This document shows positions 1-12,900 of a DNA stretch of 64,000 bases, piece by piece. The notes beneath the pieces were generated by a model. The model was not told where the DNA came from. It worked only from the letters and a program-made list of their open reading frames with translations, and did no database searches. The DNA lies in the NCBI GenBank assembly GCA_027475525.1, contig JAMWFC010000085.1, positions 1 to 64,000 of the forward strand. The letters run 5' to 3'. Position 1 is the stretch's first letter. Each line of letters starts with the position of its first letter. This DNA comes from Macrolepiota albuminosa (taxonomy: Eukaryota > Basidiomycota > Agaricomycetes > Agaricales > Agaricaceae). Position numbers and translations under genes: made by a program.

Positions 1-660
1 ACTTGTCACAGATTTAAGGTTTGCCTGGGAAAGTCTTTCTTAATCTGGTAACAACTATATTTTCTTTTATAATACAAACTATTCATTCAGGCATTGTTTC
101 TATGCATGTTTACAAGGCTGTTTTGAATATTATCAGACAAGACATGTCTATAGGCAAAGACATGTAGCTAAACGCGATCACATGGAGGGTGTTTTGTACT
201 GACTCAAGACGCGTGTTATTATTTGTCCATATTTAACAGCACTCCTTCTTACGCTTTCAAAGCTGCAGTAGTACTCAGCGTTGATATGTGTACCGTCTCC
301 AGGATATGTATGATATACTCTTTTTATGGTGAGCCTGTTTTTTTTACACAAAAAAGTACCTTAGACTCATATTTATCTTTCTTTTCAGTCCCGTGGTAGG
401 TTCGAGTCCTTCCCGGGACATTTCAAGGCTCGCACTTCTTTTAGTTCTTTCAAAGCACAACGAATATATCACTCTATACTTCTGCGGTCCCGATATTCAT
501 CCGATCATCAAGTGGTGCGCATGTTCGACTCGTACAGCAGCTTCGACTCTTTGCATAGTCGATAACATCCCACACCCCAACTCGTCAGTTTTATCCAATA
601 ACTTTCGAACTCGACGACGGTACAGCCTCCAACGTCAATGGTTAGGAAGATATTTGGACT

Positions 661-1800
661 GGTAAACGTCGACGTCAGGGTGAGATGCTCGATTTGAAGA
701 TGACGGTCAATTCTATGGTTGCGCAACTTAGTACGCTCGCTAATGAGGTCACGAGGGTGTCGCTTGAGGTTGGGACGGAGGGGATACTGGGCAGGCAGGC
801 GTATGTCCCTGATATCCAGGGTATGTGGAAGGTGCCTGCGTTGCTTGCAGGACGACTTTTTTTTTCTTATGTGTCTTTCTTTTTTCCCCTCTTTTCTTCC
901 TTCCCTCCATGGCGCCCTCGTGTCCCACGTCGCTTCGCTTCCTCGCACCCCCAGTCGAAGCAGGCCGCATGACAATGGAAGCCGTGTCATACTCACTACG
1001 ACATACTGTCTTTGGGATCCTAAAAACGCTCGTCGTGCGCGTATCGCAGAACAACCTCGATTTCACGTACGACGTCGAGCCAGACATCCCTGACCAGCAG
1101 CGACTCGCTCCGCCTCCTACAGGTCATCACGAACCTCGTCGGCAACGCGATCAAGTTCTCGCCAAGCAAGATGTCCAGAAAGGGTCACGTCGCGCTCAGC
1201 ACGCCCTTGTTGGCGTTCGATGACCAGAGCATCGCTATTGAGTTTTGTGTCATGGATACCGGCATCGGCATCGCCAAGGATAAGTTGTATTTGATTTTTG
1301 ATATGTTTTGTCAGGCGGATGGGTCGACGACTAGGGTGCGTTGTGATTTTTTTCTTGATAGGGGAGGCTGATCTGATTCGCGTAGGAGTATGGTGGGAAG
1401 GGGCTTGGGCTTTCGATATCGAAGCGGCTGGTCAATCTCATGGAGGGGAACATGTGGGTGGAGAGCGAGGTGTACAAGAGATCCAAGTTCTTGACCATCA
1501 CCTCGCAGATCAGCCATTCCTCGATCGAGAGCTCGCTTTCAAAAGATGTCGCCGTTTGCGAAACGCACGATTTTGTTCGTGGATTCGTTGTTTGATGATA
1601 CGGCCGTCGTTGAGCGCATTAAGCAGCTGTGTTTGCGTACACATCTCCTGCATCCCAAATTGGTGGAACACGGAAGGGACGTCAGCAAAGTTGTGCTACA
1701 ATGGCGAGGATGAGACTGCCCTGATACGGGCACAGACTGTACATGAGGGACAGGAGCGGAAAGAGACGAGCAGGGGGAGGGAGGGAGCGGAGCGTAGATG
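661..1800 (+). pseudogene. Broken NIK1-type (group III) hybrid histidine kinase
   Basis: Pieces of an osmosensing hybrid histidine kinase, in the order of the intact family. At 685-835 is a HAMP repeat (reads KMTVNSMVAQLSTLANEVTR, then GTEGILGRQAYVPDIQGMWK). At 970-1095 is the end of the dimerisation region ([19 protein letters not shown]). At 1100-1335 is the ATPase core, with the N-box [24 protein letters not shown] and [15 protein letters not shown] intron at about 1336-1387 precedes EYGGKGLGLSISKRLV. The reading frame changes at about 1095 and 1545, most of the HAMP array and the phospho-acceptor His region are missing, and no full receiver domain follows. The kept intron argues against a retrocopy. 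The upstream ORF at 393-665 was not recognised. Confidence 0.85.
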
Positions 1801-1858
1801 ACGGTAGTGCTGCTAGCTTGGGGGATGTGTTGAGAGCTCTGTTGTTCATCAAGGCGCC

Positions 1859-3800
1859 ATGGACTACGAAGTTCGAGTGTGGTCTAGGCTTGTCAAAACC
1901 ATTGGATCGGACGAGACGAAGGCGGGGAAGTTGGACGACATCAGGCCCAGCATGGAGATGTTTGAGGGGACGTTGATGGATGCCAGTCCTCGCAAGGTCA
2001 ACGATATTGCGCAGCATATTTCTACAATGGACCTATACCGTGTTCGTGCACTTACCGAAGCAGAGATAGAGTGTCATTGGGTAGCGTTGATAGGGGCAGT
2101 GGAGCGGACGCTTGCCTTGCTTTTTGAACTTCCGGTCAGTGCAATCTTGCCGTTTCGTCAAGGAGAGTAGCTGATTATATGATATAATCCAGAGAGATAT
2201 ACTAGATTTATGGCAGTCACTCTTGTTGACAAAGGCGGATCTAAACCAGGAACGTCGCCATCTCAAGGTATCTAGTAACTTCACGAGTTGAATAGCAGAT
2301 ATTGTCACTGGATTCCTCGCACAGTCACAAGAAATTTCAGTTCAGGTACACCGTCTGAGAGAAGTGAAGCGACTTTGGAGTGTGATGAAGAATGTTTTTG
2401 CAACGTCGTGGCTTTCCGCTGAAAAGATTCTCGCGAGTGTTCTCAAGGTCAACTTTTTTCTCGCAGAACAACAGATTCAGGCTGCTTGGAGTGATCTTTG
2501 CGCCGATTTGATATCTGTTGGTATCCCCACGTTGCTACATGTTGTGTCGACTGGGATCGAAGGTCAGAAAGTGACAAGGCATTAGTGGACGATTTTGGCG
2601 AGGATATGGCAGGTCCCCGATGTAAAGACGCATTGGGAAGAGCTAGTTCTGTTCCTTGTGATACCACTTAAGTCAGTGTTTGCCTTTCTCGCGGTAAATT
2701 TGGCCTGACATTTTTTTTCAGGTCCTGGATGATGTTCGGAGCGGAAATCGAACTATGGGAAGGTGTACTTCGGAGTTCAGTGTCCATGGCAGACTTCGAC
2801 CTCCGTTAATCCTCTCATGGTGATTGAGGAGATTAGGAGATGACGGAACTGACGCATGCGTCCCCTTTCATTCCTGTTCTCTTATGTTCAAGTTATAATG
2901 TCTTTTTCCTAGCTTCGTGGCTTTTCCTCAAGGTGTTTCTGCCCTCTTGACATACATAGATCTCTCAGGCTGCACAACGCTCCCTCAGAATGTTATTGCT
3001 GTTGTTGATCGTACTCTTTTTCTGCATTATTCCCCACGTGCAGAACTGCTCGCAGCCTGTCTTGATATCATACGACACCTTGGAAAAATGATTGCTGCTG
3101 TACCTCGAACATTACTGGTTCAGCTTCTGACTTTCATAGAGAAAGGCTTATGTTGCTGGATAGCAGACGAGAAAGCGGCGATGCTGACAAGTGAGCATGA
3201 TATTGTCGTATGTTTTCGTTTCTGCTAGGGGTTGTCTACCTCAATTTGATTTATTTTCAGTTTCAGGTAGTATATTGCTCAACATTAGGGCTGCTGCGCG
3301 AGTTACCGCCTTCCATTGAAACTCTCATTGGGATCTCGCCATTTCTTTCTTCAGCCTTTGGCCGTTTGTCGTCCTTCGCCATTGGCCCACTTAGTTTCAA
3401 TGAAAACTGGCGTGCAAGCTACCACGGAATCAAGGATTACACGTCGTCTTATCCGGATTGTTTGAAAGCTGTGTGGACCGTCATAATCCTGGATTGAGCT
3501 TTGGTGTCGCTCGATGCATCCTGTTAGTGTCAGGCTCGGGACTATCACACCTGAGGGTGGTGCTGGTGCGTCTGTGCACGTGTTGTATCGTGGCTCAAGG
3601 AAGTACTCATGGGACGAGGGAAGATCTGATTTTATGATTGAAGCACACCTCGCCTCGTAAATAGTCAAACCCTTTTCAAAGGCCGAAAAAACAATGACGG
3701 AACTTGTAAGTCTTCGTCCTCCCGTCTATTACTTACTAACTCACAGTCTTATTTCCATTGCAGCAAATCGAGTTCATGCCCTTTAGCCGCTCTTCGGGCC
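1859..3800 (+). pseudogene. Remnant of a large helical-repeat gene, possibly Rif1-like
   Basis: Several short plus-strand ORFs read as consecutive pieces of one large alpha-helical protein: 1859-2170 (RKVNDIAQHISTMDLYRVRA), 2364-2690 (AAWSDLCADLISVGIPTLLH, then VPDVKTHWEELVLFLVIPLK), 2917-3210 (DIIRHLGKMIAAVPRTLLVQ, then GLCCWIADEKAAML) and 3260-3497 (LLRELPPSIETLIGISPFL, then GPLSFNENWRASYHG). The pattern resembles the N-terminal region of fungal Rif1, a telomere and replication-timing factor; this is recognition by pattern only. Stops and frame changes between pieces (about 2585, 2720, 3230) and the lack of clean splice sites suggest a decayed gene. It could be another HEAT-repeat protein. 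Confidence 0.45.
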
Positions 3801-4680
3801 CAGCCTCACCGGGTTGGCGAATCTAGGTTACAGGTTTGTCTTTATTAATCTCCACCCACTGATAGCATACGCGCCCACGCGCCCACCTCACAGTTGCTAT
3901 ATCGCATCAACCCTACAAGCCCTCTTCTCATTCTCCAGGTGTGGTACAACCCCTTCCCGGCGAGAAGACTCCTCGATGACAACTACGACGATGCGCTGAA
4001 CGCCTCCTCACATTATGCATCGAGTGTCAGCTGCGCATGATGGCAGGCAGGCTGCTGAGCGGACAGCATGCAGTTCCAAGGGGACGCGTGTATATTCTAA
4101 CCATGCACTTTCGCGCGTAAGGCTTTAAAAAATTACATCAACAGTCAAACTCTCAGCGTTGCCTCCCATCGGTATCAGGCGGAACTCATAGGTGCGCTCG
4201 AAATAACCATACTCGCCTCGCACTGATCAAGAAACGATGTTGTCACGGCAAGCGCAGAATGACATGAGGCTTCCCAAGTCCTCTTATCGTGCAGGTGTTC
4301 TGCCACACGGTAGTGCCTGTATTCGTGAATAAAACGAAGGCTGCTGAAAGACAACCTGCGCGAAATACAACATGTGTTATGTCCAGGTTACACTTATAAA
4401 GTATACTTGTACTTGTACTTGTACCTCAAGTTTAGCAATAAAGAATCTTAACGGGTACAATCCAGACCAACTTTCCAGTAAGAGAACATTGAGAGGGCAG
4501 CATATATGCGACACAAAAAAACTTGATAGACTCGCTGAGGTGAATTCAGGTTCATGAACCACCAGATCAGTGCCTTCAGTCATCAGACCGACCCCGGTCC
4601 CGCTCATGGTCCCGTCCATAACCGCGGTCGCGGTCCCTATCACCCCGATCATAGTCTTGATAGCCTCCCGGTCACCCCGG
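3800..4680. other. Region without a recognisable gene
   Basis: Only short ORFs without similarity that I recognise. There is a small run of the hexamer ACTTGT near 4405-4425. No RNA gene or clear repeat element was seen. Confidence 0.4.
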
Positions 4681-4688
4681 TCCCGGTC

Positions 4689-5614
4689 TTAAGGCGGTAG
4701 ATGCTGTCGATCATGAGGGGAGAGTCCGCGTTGTCTACTGGGCGACGCATCTTCTGAATCAGACGATGTGACGTTATAAGCGCGCGCATGCGGTGAAGAG
4801 GTGATCGGAAGAACGAGGTTGGATGCGGACCGTCGTGTTGGAGTAGGAATAGCGATGGGCGTCGATGCAGAGTTTTGCGTCAATGTGCCGGTCAAGGCCA
4901 GTCGTGCTTCTTCAATCGCCTGAACCCATTCTTACACTTCTCCAGGGGTCTGTCTGGGCTTGCAAATAAAACGTTCTGACGGGGGAGACAAGCCCAAATG
5001 TATTTTCGTGTCGCTTTAGAGTCACTTGTGTACACGAGTGAACGTCAGAAAGCTCGAGAAGTCGGAGGAGCTGATATTCGGCGGAACTCTTGTAGTACGC
5101 CAGATGAGCGGGGCGTAACACGAACCACCGTTTCTTCCACGTCTAGAAGGAACAACATGAACATGAGCAGTATGACATGTACAACGTCACTCACCTTTCG
5201 TCGGTGACCCTTCTTCCACAAATACCCGGATTTTATCACACCTTCTTCCAAGTTTTGACGTTGTCTCCGCATATCGGCAGACTTCCAGCCATCCTCTTCC
5301 TCATCTTCTTCCTCTGAATCCTCCCCACTTGCGGACCTGCGTTCAGCGATTGATGAAAGTGCTGCGATTATCGTGGCGATAACGCCCGCCGCGTCCACCA
5401 CGATCATCTTAATCGCGTGAATAACGACTGTCGTATGGGCGGGGATCATAAAACCTTGCGACTGTTCAGAGTAATTACCAAAACAGGGGCCGCATGTAGT
5501 CAAAAAGTATCTTACAGTCATGACGCTTAGGAGGCCCATAATATCAACCAGGGGTAGGTGTCCTCGCACGTCCCCGACGAGCCTACGAGAAATGAACAAC
5601 TGTTGCGGAAACAT
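4689..5614 (-). pseudogene. PH-domain protein, broken near the 3' end
   Basis: On the minus strand an acidic segment (SGEDSEEEDEEEDGWKSADM) is followed by the start of a pleckstrin-homology domain, EEGVIKSGYLWKKGHRRK. A clean intron of about 52 nt (gtgagt...ttctag, about 5141-5192) leads to TWKKRWFVLRPAHLAYYKSS, then LLRLLELSDVHSCTQVTLKR and TFGLVSPVRTFYLQA. The domain should end in EWVQAIEEARLALTGT. That segment is present at 4880-4945 but only after a frame change and an in-frame TAA where the family has Gln. A Ser/Pro-rich tail follows (4689-4895). PH domains bind phosphoinositides at membranes; the partner here is unknown. Upstream exons were not found. Confidence 0.75.
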
Positions 5615-5796
5615 GGGTAGAAATCTCTAACCTTTTCTACAGTCATGGTCTTGCCCATGAGTTCGGTGGAATTCGGAGGCGGTGAGTTAGAATTTGATTT
5701 TCACTATGAGTGCGTATTCCCCTTCCTATTCTTCATTGACAACCATGATAACTCAACACCCTCCACACCCTCCACAAGAACCTCTCTGTCCCCGTG

Positions 5797-6440
5797 ATGG
5801 CCAAATTCCGTGGATTCCCAGAGATAGAAAGAAAAGAAAGTGGAATATGCGCAAATGCTCGAGCGTGCAGGCGCGCAGATTATAACTTGTCACGGACGCA
5901 CGTGTGAACAGAGAGGACAGAACGATGTGAGTTCCTCTTTCCTTCCCCGCACAGAAAGACGCACACGGACACAAGGGCCTCGCATCCTATGCACACATCA
6001 CTGCCGTCAAACGCGCCGTCTCCATCCCTGTCTTCGCAAATGGCTACGTCCTCTTCGCAGCCGACATACAGCGATGTCTCGATGAGACAGGCGCAGACGG
6101 CGTCATGTCCGCCAAGGAGGTATTGTACGATCCTTCCTTGTTCCGCGGCCTTTCCTCCTCCACCTCCAATCCTACTTCCACTTCCATCTCGCCCTCGTCA
6201 TTGATCTCCACCTCCACCGCCATCGCTGGACATAAACACCACGAACTCGACACCCCCGCGACCGTCGCCACCTTCGCACTCGAATGCCTCTCCATCATCT
6301 GCTCGCAGCGCACGTGCACGTCCCCCTCCGCCGTCAGGACCACCTGTTCAAAATCCCTCAACCTGTGCTCGGGTGGGAGAGGTACCACAATCTCCGAGAG
6401 CAGATCGGGAAGGTACGAGTCAATGTGCCACGGCGACTGA
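5797..6440 (+). pseudogene. DUS1: tRNA-dihydrouridine synthase 1 fragment
   Basis: DUS1 reduces uridine to dihydrouridine in the D-loop of tRNAs. The plus strand reads VEYAQMLERAGAQIITCHGR then TCEQRGQND (5836-5928), including the CHGRT catalytic/FMN region. A GT-AG intron at about 5929-5974 follows, then GLASYAHITAVKRAVSIPVF, ANGYVLFAADIQRCLDETG and ADGVMSAKEVLYDPSLFRG (5975-6145). Beyond about 6280 the match (SAVRDHLFKI, PQPVLGWERYHNLREQIGKV) continues only in other frames. The N-terminal FMN-barrel half is missing. It converges on a minus-strand ORF whose 3' end overlaps this region. Confidence 0.75.
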
Positions 6441-6648
6441 AAGTGCACCTCCTCCTCCCTCTTTCCACTCCTCCCCTCAAGCTCCGGCAATTCAGACTCA
6501 ACACTCCTGGTCTCCTCTCCACCACTCCCACTCCCTCCTGACTCCTCAGCGCCCATGCCCGTCCCAGCCCCAACCCCAGTCCCAGTCACAGCGCCAAGCC
6601 CATTACCCACAGCAGCCGCAGCCGCAGCCTCAAGCATAGACGCAAACA

Positions 6649-7574
6649 TCATCGAATACAACCCTTGCGGCGACTGCATCGCGGACGCAGGGTGCCCACC
6701 TGGCACTGCATAAAACAATGACAGGTCCGTGGAACGGCATCGTCGGTGAGGGCAGGGTCGTGTTGAGGAGAATATGTGCCTGCGCCGACAGGATGTGCAG
6801 ATGTGGGTGTTGAGGCGGGGGTGGAGGTGGGGAGTGTGGGCGGCAAAAAGGTCGCGTATCCGTTTAAGGGGCCAGGTGTGGGAGAGGTGCCGTTGGTCCC
6901 ATTTGCGCTGGATGGGAAAGGTGTGCGATGGGAGGCATGGGAGAGAGGGTGAGGCGAGACTTGACCTGACAGCATCGCGCTGTACGCTTGTACTTCGTTC
7001 ATCAAATGGTGTATCTGTGCCTGTAGCTAACAATGCACCGTGTTAGTAAAACACCCAAAGTACACGCAGGAACTCGCACTCAAGATAGAGCTTCAGCGTG
7101 GTCAAATGAAACTCGTCAAACCTTTCATAAGAATATGCTACAGACAAATAATATAAACGGAATGTTTGACTTATAATAGCATGGGGACTCACCAGAGCTT
7201 GGAATCGACTCACTCAAGAGGAGCGAGAGATGAGTTGAGACAATATCTGTCAAAGTTAGAGTTATTCTATCAGGATTCCAGTGCTGACGAGACATTCCGC
7301 TTAACGATTTCCACTCCTCGACAGCCTCGGGTGATATGCCACCATCCATGGGCTCCGGCTCAAACGGGATCTTGGCGCCGGGATGATACTTCAGTATCTC
7401 TCCCAAGGTGCCCCCGGTCCACTCCTGCCCAGAGTTGAGCTGGTCGTATGTATACGCAGGCGACTGGTCGTTCGATTGTAGTTCGAGAGTCTGTGAACGC
7501 GCTCGAGGTGTCGGAGGGACGAGGGTGGATGGCGACGACGTGAGGCTTTCAATTTGTTTGGCCGCTGGGGACAT
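6649..7574 (-). pseudogene. Unrecognised fungal protein, fragmented
   Basis: Two minus-strand blocks look like coding sequence of one gene. The 5' block (7220-7574) reads SSPSTLVPPTPRARSQTLEL, YTYDQLNSGQEWTGGTLGEI, LKYHPGAKIPFEPEPMDGG and ISPEAVEEWKSL, a conserved-looking segment. The 3' block (6649-7033) is low-complexity Pro/Ser/Ala sequence after MMNEVQAYSAMLSG. A frame change near 6720 leads to an Ala/Gly/Glu-rich tail that overlaps the DUS1 fragment on the other strand. I do not recognise a domain. The bases between 7040 and 7220 show no clean splice pair, so the gene may be broken. Confidence 0.35.
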
Positions 7575-8029
7575 GGACCCAGAGGCCTCTGCTTCCTCAT
7601 CCTCGACATCATCAGTCCTGCACTTCCATCTCTGCCATTATACGTGGAAGGGAACGGGCTCGGACTCGGACTGTATCGCAAAAGTCGACAGACGCAGTTT
7701 GTCCGTTTGTGTGCTGAGCGAGACGTGGATGATTCTAGGCTCACGTTTGGTCTGTGTGTAGTGCGTCGTGAAGAAACAGTAGGGATCTTATTGGCACGAG
7801 TTGTCAGACTACTCTTTTGTTTCTTCGAATGTTCAAGTATCAATATTTAGTCTATTTGCCCGACTTGCTACTTTCTGAAGACACGAAAAATCAGCGGCTG
7901 CTGCTCAAATCAAGGATAGAAACTCACCCTTTTGTCCTCGTGATAATAGCCTGAATGACATCTTCCCCCTATCATCCAACACCTGCCCTTCCACCTCCTG
8001 TTCCTCTTCCTCATTCATGCCCTACCCGC

Positions 8030-8675
8030 CCTTGATCTTTGCCAACTCAGCACCAAGACTCGTGCTCATCGTATTTGCCGTGCTTGTCTGTCCAGTGGTT
8101 GACCTCCAGCTTTCAGTTGCGTCGCTTCCCTGGTTCTTGAGATTGTAAGTATCTTCAAAGGAGTACTGACGTGGTGACGGTTAGGGTGCTGGCAAAGGAT
8201 GGGCGCACTCTGTACTTTTCAGTGAAACTGTCCACACCGAATTTGTACAATCCTTCAAGCGCGAGGACTCGTTTGCACTGGGTGTCTGTAATTCGTTAGT
8301 TACCTCGGTAAAGTCATCCCTGCTGCACAAGATTGACGTGATATTAAACCTAACAGGGCTGAACACTTCGAGGGCTATGCAACGATGGTGATCATGGATA
8401 ACGAAGTCACTCTTTTGTCGGTGTTCTTCAGTGAAATGGTCGGTTCTAAGTTACCTGTGGCCGTGGCACAAGGAAGGGTAGGGTTGTGTTTGTTTTGAAG
8501 GAAACACGTCAACGGCTAGAAGGGCAGGGGCTTGTAGCTGTACGGTTTGTCTATTCTCAAGGAAACCCTGACCGTTGAACCCCAATGGCATCCCTGCAGA
8601 AATTGCTGCTTTCCAGACTCCCGACGGTCATGTGTTGGCACTTATGCCTCATCCTGAACATTCAGACAATTCTGT
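8030..8675 (+). pseudogene. ADE6: FGAM synthase (ADE6), glutaminase-domain fragment
   Basis: Phosphoribosylformylglycinamidine synthase is a purine-pathway enzyme with a C-terminal glutamine amidotransferase domain. After an acceptor at about 8183 the sequence reads GAGKGWAHSVLFSETVHTEF then VQSFKREDSFALGVCNS; the Cys of ALGVC is the expected nucleophile. Later pieces are EVTLLSVFFSEMVGSKLPVA then VAQGR (about 8400-8480), GQGLVAVRF (8525-8555) and AAFQTPDGHVLALMPHPEHS-like sequence (8605-8672), each in a shifted frame. The large N-terminal synthase part is absent. Confidence 0.75.
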
Positions 8676-9393
8676 GCCCGACACTATACATATACTTTAC
8701 TATTGTTGTGTATTTGATGAGATATAAGCAGCCCGACTTGCGACTCTGCCTCAACTCACCACAACCCCTTTCACATTGTAGAATTGCTCCAGCTCTCAAC
8801 TCTGTCAAGCCTGATGAGCAAGCAATTAAGAGATTCCGTGTAACTATCTGATTAATTTAGTAAGTATCTTAACGAGTTAACTTATAACGAACGAACAAGA
8901 TAGTTTCAACTAGGGCCTCTATGGTTTCCGGATTTTTTGGGTAGGGGTATTGCTTGGAAAGCAGCAAGGTAGTCGTATAATCAACAACCCGCTCGGGAGG
9001 GCTGGTATGTGTTGCGAAATAGATAAGCTGATCAAAAGGCTGAGAGATCGCGGGGTCTATTCAGACACAATCATGGTAGAGTGACAACTCAGCTAAAAGG
9101 AGTGCGATTACGCCAAGATATTTTGTATGAATTGGACAAGCGACGAGAGTGTATAATTTTGGTGGGCAGGTAGATGAGCAACGCCGTCCTGGGAGGGAAC
9201 AGTGGTTCAGGTGACCGGAGAATGACGCTTGCATCGAAGGTAAGGCTCTGTGTTCCATGAGTCACGCATTTTGTGGACATGAAAGAGATACCGTACTGTC
9301 TCGATGTTGTTAGATTCGACGTATCGCCGGAGGACGCTGGCTAAAATGTCTGCACCCCAATATGTAGTAAAATTGTCTTGCAGGTCAGGGTGA

Positions 9394-9600
9394 TTAATGA
9401 CCCATCTTCTGTGTGCGAGTCGAATTGGAAGTTACTAAGAACGCCGCGGGCGAGGCAGGATTTGTAGTGTAGGTGCTAAAGAAGTCGGAAGAGGCGCTGT
9501 CAATGACGTTGACATCTGCCTTGGATTTGAAGTGGGAGTGGTGGACGAACGGCCACCAGACAGAATCGAGGATGTGTCGGAGCATGGAATCGAGCTTGGC
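9394..9600 (-). pseudogene. Fragment resembling biotin-pathway aminotransferase
   Basis: The minus strand reads KLDSMLRHILDSVWWPFVHH then VNVIDSASSDFFSTYTTNP. The WWPF motif preceded by MLRHILD resembles the linker and start of the aminotransferase half of the fungal bifunctional dethiobiotin synthetase / DAPA aminotransferase. Only about 65 residues are recognisable. The flanks 9061-9390 and 9600-9720 contain minus-strand ORFs that I cannot join to it. Confidence 0.45.
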
Positions 9601-9924
9601 AAGGCGAGATGTGTGGGCTTGATGGATATGTTTTACTGAGAATTTTCAGACAGGTTGGATAAAAGAGGTGATTTTTCAAAAGAGACAAATCAAATGTTGC
9701 AGTCTGCAAAGTTAGCTTCACTGAGATAGTGAAAGGATCTAATCAGTTTCTGGCTCAGATTCAGGAAGAGAGCCTGAGTTCCTTTCACATGAAAGGGCAA
9801 GAAGCTAATACTAGACTTTGAAGATTAGCTTAGAAGTGGAACAAATCAACACAATTTATCTTGAATTCATAAAAGTATAAAATTCAAATAGTTTACATTG
9901 AGCAATATTTAAAGAAAAAAAAAA

Positions 9925-12900
9925 CTAGGAAAAAGCTACTGGAATAGGATGAATAAAATTAGTCCCATCACTGATATACAAAAACTTGCCACTTACTTTG
10001 TTGAACTCTTCAAGTAGATGATCCACCAAGTTGTTATCTAACTTTGGAGGAAATGGGAATGAAAATTTGTTTCCTTCAATGTTTACTTGTGCTGAAAGTG
10101 CATCTTTCTCAGCCCAATCTGAGATTTCAGGAATCCTATTTGACCAGCGTGAAACTTTGCAGAGTAAGTGCTCTAAAAAAATTGAACTATAACCAATGCA
10201 CTGCTTTGCTTCTTGTGAAAGATGTCTGGAAAAGTGGCTATCCAGATAACATAGTGCAAAGTGAACAGTCTTGTGGCTTTCAAGATTAAAGCCTAACAAA
10301 CTCAGTCCAGAGTAAGCTCCAAGCTGAGGATGATCCCAAATCCAATCAGCCATCTCTTTAATAGTAGGATTTGCAATAACTTTGGCAATAGCTAATGCAT
10401 TGACAGTTTGCATTAGAGTCAGCCCACTCTTAAATCCATTTACTTCTAAATTTTGGATAAAATGCATTGTCTCGCTCCATGATTTACGTGGACCAGAATA
10501 AGTATCAGGATTTTGATTCAGTATTTCATCCAAATGTTCTCTCCATCCAGTCTGTATTTTATGAGTCCAGTAAGGTGACAATTTAGAATGCAAAGTAGAG
10601 CGTGATAAATTTTTTTCTGACAATAAAGTTCTTCGATTTGATGAAATAGTTGGAAACAATGCTAATAAATTGCTTGCTGTTCCATAAATAGTGCTATTAG
10701 ATAGCTGAAGAATTCCAGGAATTGATTTGTCAGGTTTTTCATCAAATACAGTTTTAGGAGATCCATGATACTCTAATAAAACTTGGTTGTGCTCAAGTGC
10801 TGACTGGAAAATGCCAATACAATCAGAAAGTGTTGTGCAGTAGAAAGACTTTATAAAATTCAAAAAATCTGAAGTTTTGTTGCCTTGTCCTGTTCCACTC
10901 CAAACCATCATATTTGACAATCCATAGACTGATGTAAGTAAATGTCCTGGCATATGTGTTTTTAACAATTCAGCTCCTTGATTAAATTCACGAATAGGAT
11001 CAAATTGATCAGTATCAGAAGATATATATTCTTTTTCTGTACCAGGATGCAAACCATCCAAAAGATAACAAAGAGGTTGATGTACCCATCCAAGATTTTG
11101 ACAACGATTTATAGCTTTTCTGAGAATAATACCAGGAATAGCAAGAGATATAGGTGTATCTGGCAATTTAAAAATTGTCTTATATGTAAGAGGAACATGT
11201 TCTTTTGACGTAGTTTTTCTGGAAGGGAAAGATTGTTTTGATCAAATTTTTGGTGGCTGAAGACTTTGAGCTGTCTCTACAATTTTTGAAAGTCTTCCTC
11301 CTATTTTAAACTCATACATACAGACCTCAATAAAGTCAGCAATACTATCAGTAATGACTGGTATTTCATTAGAACAATTGCGAAAAGCATTATGGAGAGG
11401 ATCAAGATATTTTTCAGGCTGAGTTTTGATGCGATGTAGTAAAGTAGATTCAGTAGTTACATTATCAGGAAAGAGTGTTTTGGGCTTGTTTAAAATTACT
11501 GAAATTCCTTTTGAAGCACAGATACTTTCAGTACCAATATCTTCAATCAAGGCTTGTAATATAATACCTCTGAGCTCACAATTGCAAAGAAGATTTTGCT
11601 GATCTTTTTTAGAAAGTTTTCCTGTGCAACCAGCTTGAGCACTGAGATATGGCATAGTTAATTGTTCAATCAATATGCTTTTCAAATAATCATTCAAAGT
11701 CTTATATAGATGTTGAGGACCAGGCTTGATAACTTTATCCCAAGTAAGCAAAATGTTTTCTGGAACTTTATTAGATCCATGCAGTGAAGTCTTTGGCCTC
11801 ACACCAAAAAGATCCCAAGGAATTGAAATAGATGATGATTTGGATACATTTTCTTTTACAGACTTTTTGGTACTTCGATAATTTTGTCTGTAATCAAAAA
11901 GAAAATTGTAAACAGCCAGTACTAAAGCACCATATGAGGGATAATTCTTTTTTAAATAAGCTGCTCCTTTAAATTGATGAACTCCCAATAGAATATTGAG
12001 CATTTTAGGCAGAGAAGTTGAAATAAAGTCATTTATAATCAAAAGATTTCTGCATTCTTGCCACTGAATAGATGCTTGCAAAATTTTAGTTACAAGATCA
12101 TTTTCTTCTATTTTTTGCAATCCTTGAGCTGCTTTAGTAACACGAAGAATGAGTTTTTCCATGGTCTGGAATTGTGAAGGAATATCATTATCATCATCAT
12201 CTGCTAATTCACTGTCATCCAAAGGGCTAACTTGTAAAAATCCTGTACATGATCTCTGATCCATATTATGATCATGAAAAATTTGAGGCCAAGAAAGAAT
12301 ATTTTTATCTAACTTGTAAAAAGCAGCCTTTTTTTCATATGTTTTGAATGATTGAATTAAATTATCATATTCATCTTGGAAAAATTCAGGATCAAGCCAT
12401 GATAGAGCTTTTTTTATCCTGTCTGGTAAAGGCTTTGTAGCACGATGAGTGCGTCTTTTTCTCAAAGATGGATTGTTAGCAATATAATCATCTAGTAATT
12501 CAGGTGCACCAAGACTATAGATATATTAATCATATGAATATATTCTTTATTTATCATACATACCGAAGATCACTTTCTTTTATATGTTGATTATATCGTG
12601 AAGTATAACCCACAAATTTTACATCAAGCCAAAGAACATCTTGAACTAGAGTCTGGATATTATATAATATTAGCTCTTAAGCTATATGCAAGTTACTAAT
12701 AGTAAAAGCCTTACATGGTCCACGATACATTCAACTTCATAAGATCCGTATTCTTTATTTCCAACTAATATTGTCTAAATTTCAAAATAAGTTCTATCAT
12801 TTAAAATATTAAATATAATCATACTAACATTTCCAATTAAACCTTTTGTATAAGATTGAGATACATCATCACTTGTTTCTTGATTAGTAACTTTTTGTCG

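Noticed and set aside
385..420. tRNA 3'-half-like string (ggttcgagtccttcccggga)
   Set aside because: It looks like a T-arm and acceptor strand, but no D-arm, anticodon arm or matching 5' acceptor precedes it. At most a chance match or a degraded fragment.
6044..7033. Minus-strand 329-codon ORF
   Set aside because: It overlaps the DUS1 coding fragment in antisense and mixes two frames of the neighbouring minus-strand blocks. Only its 6560-6700 part may be coding.
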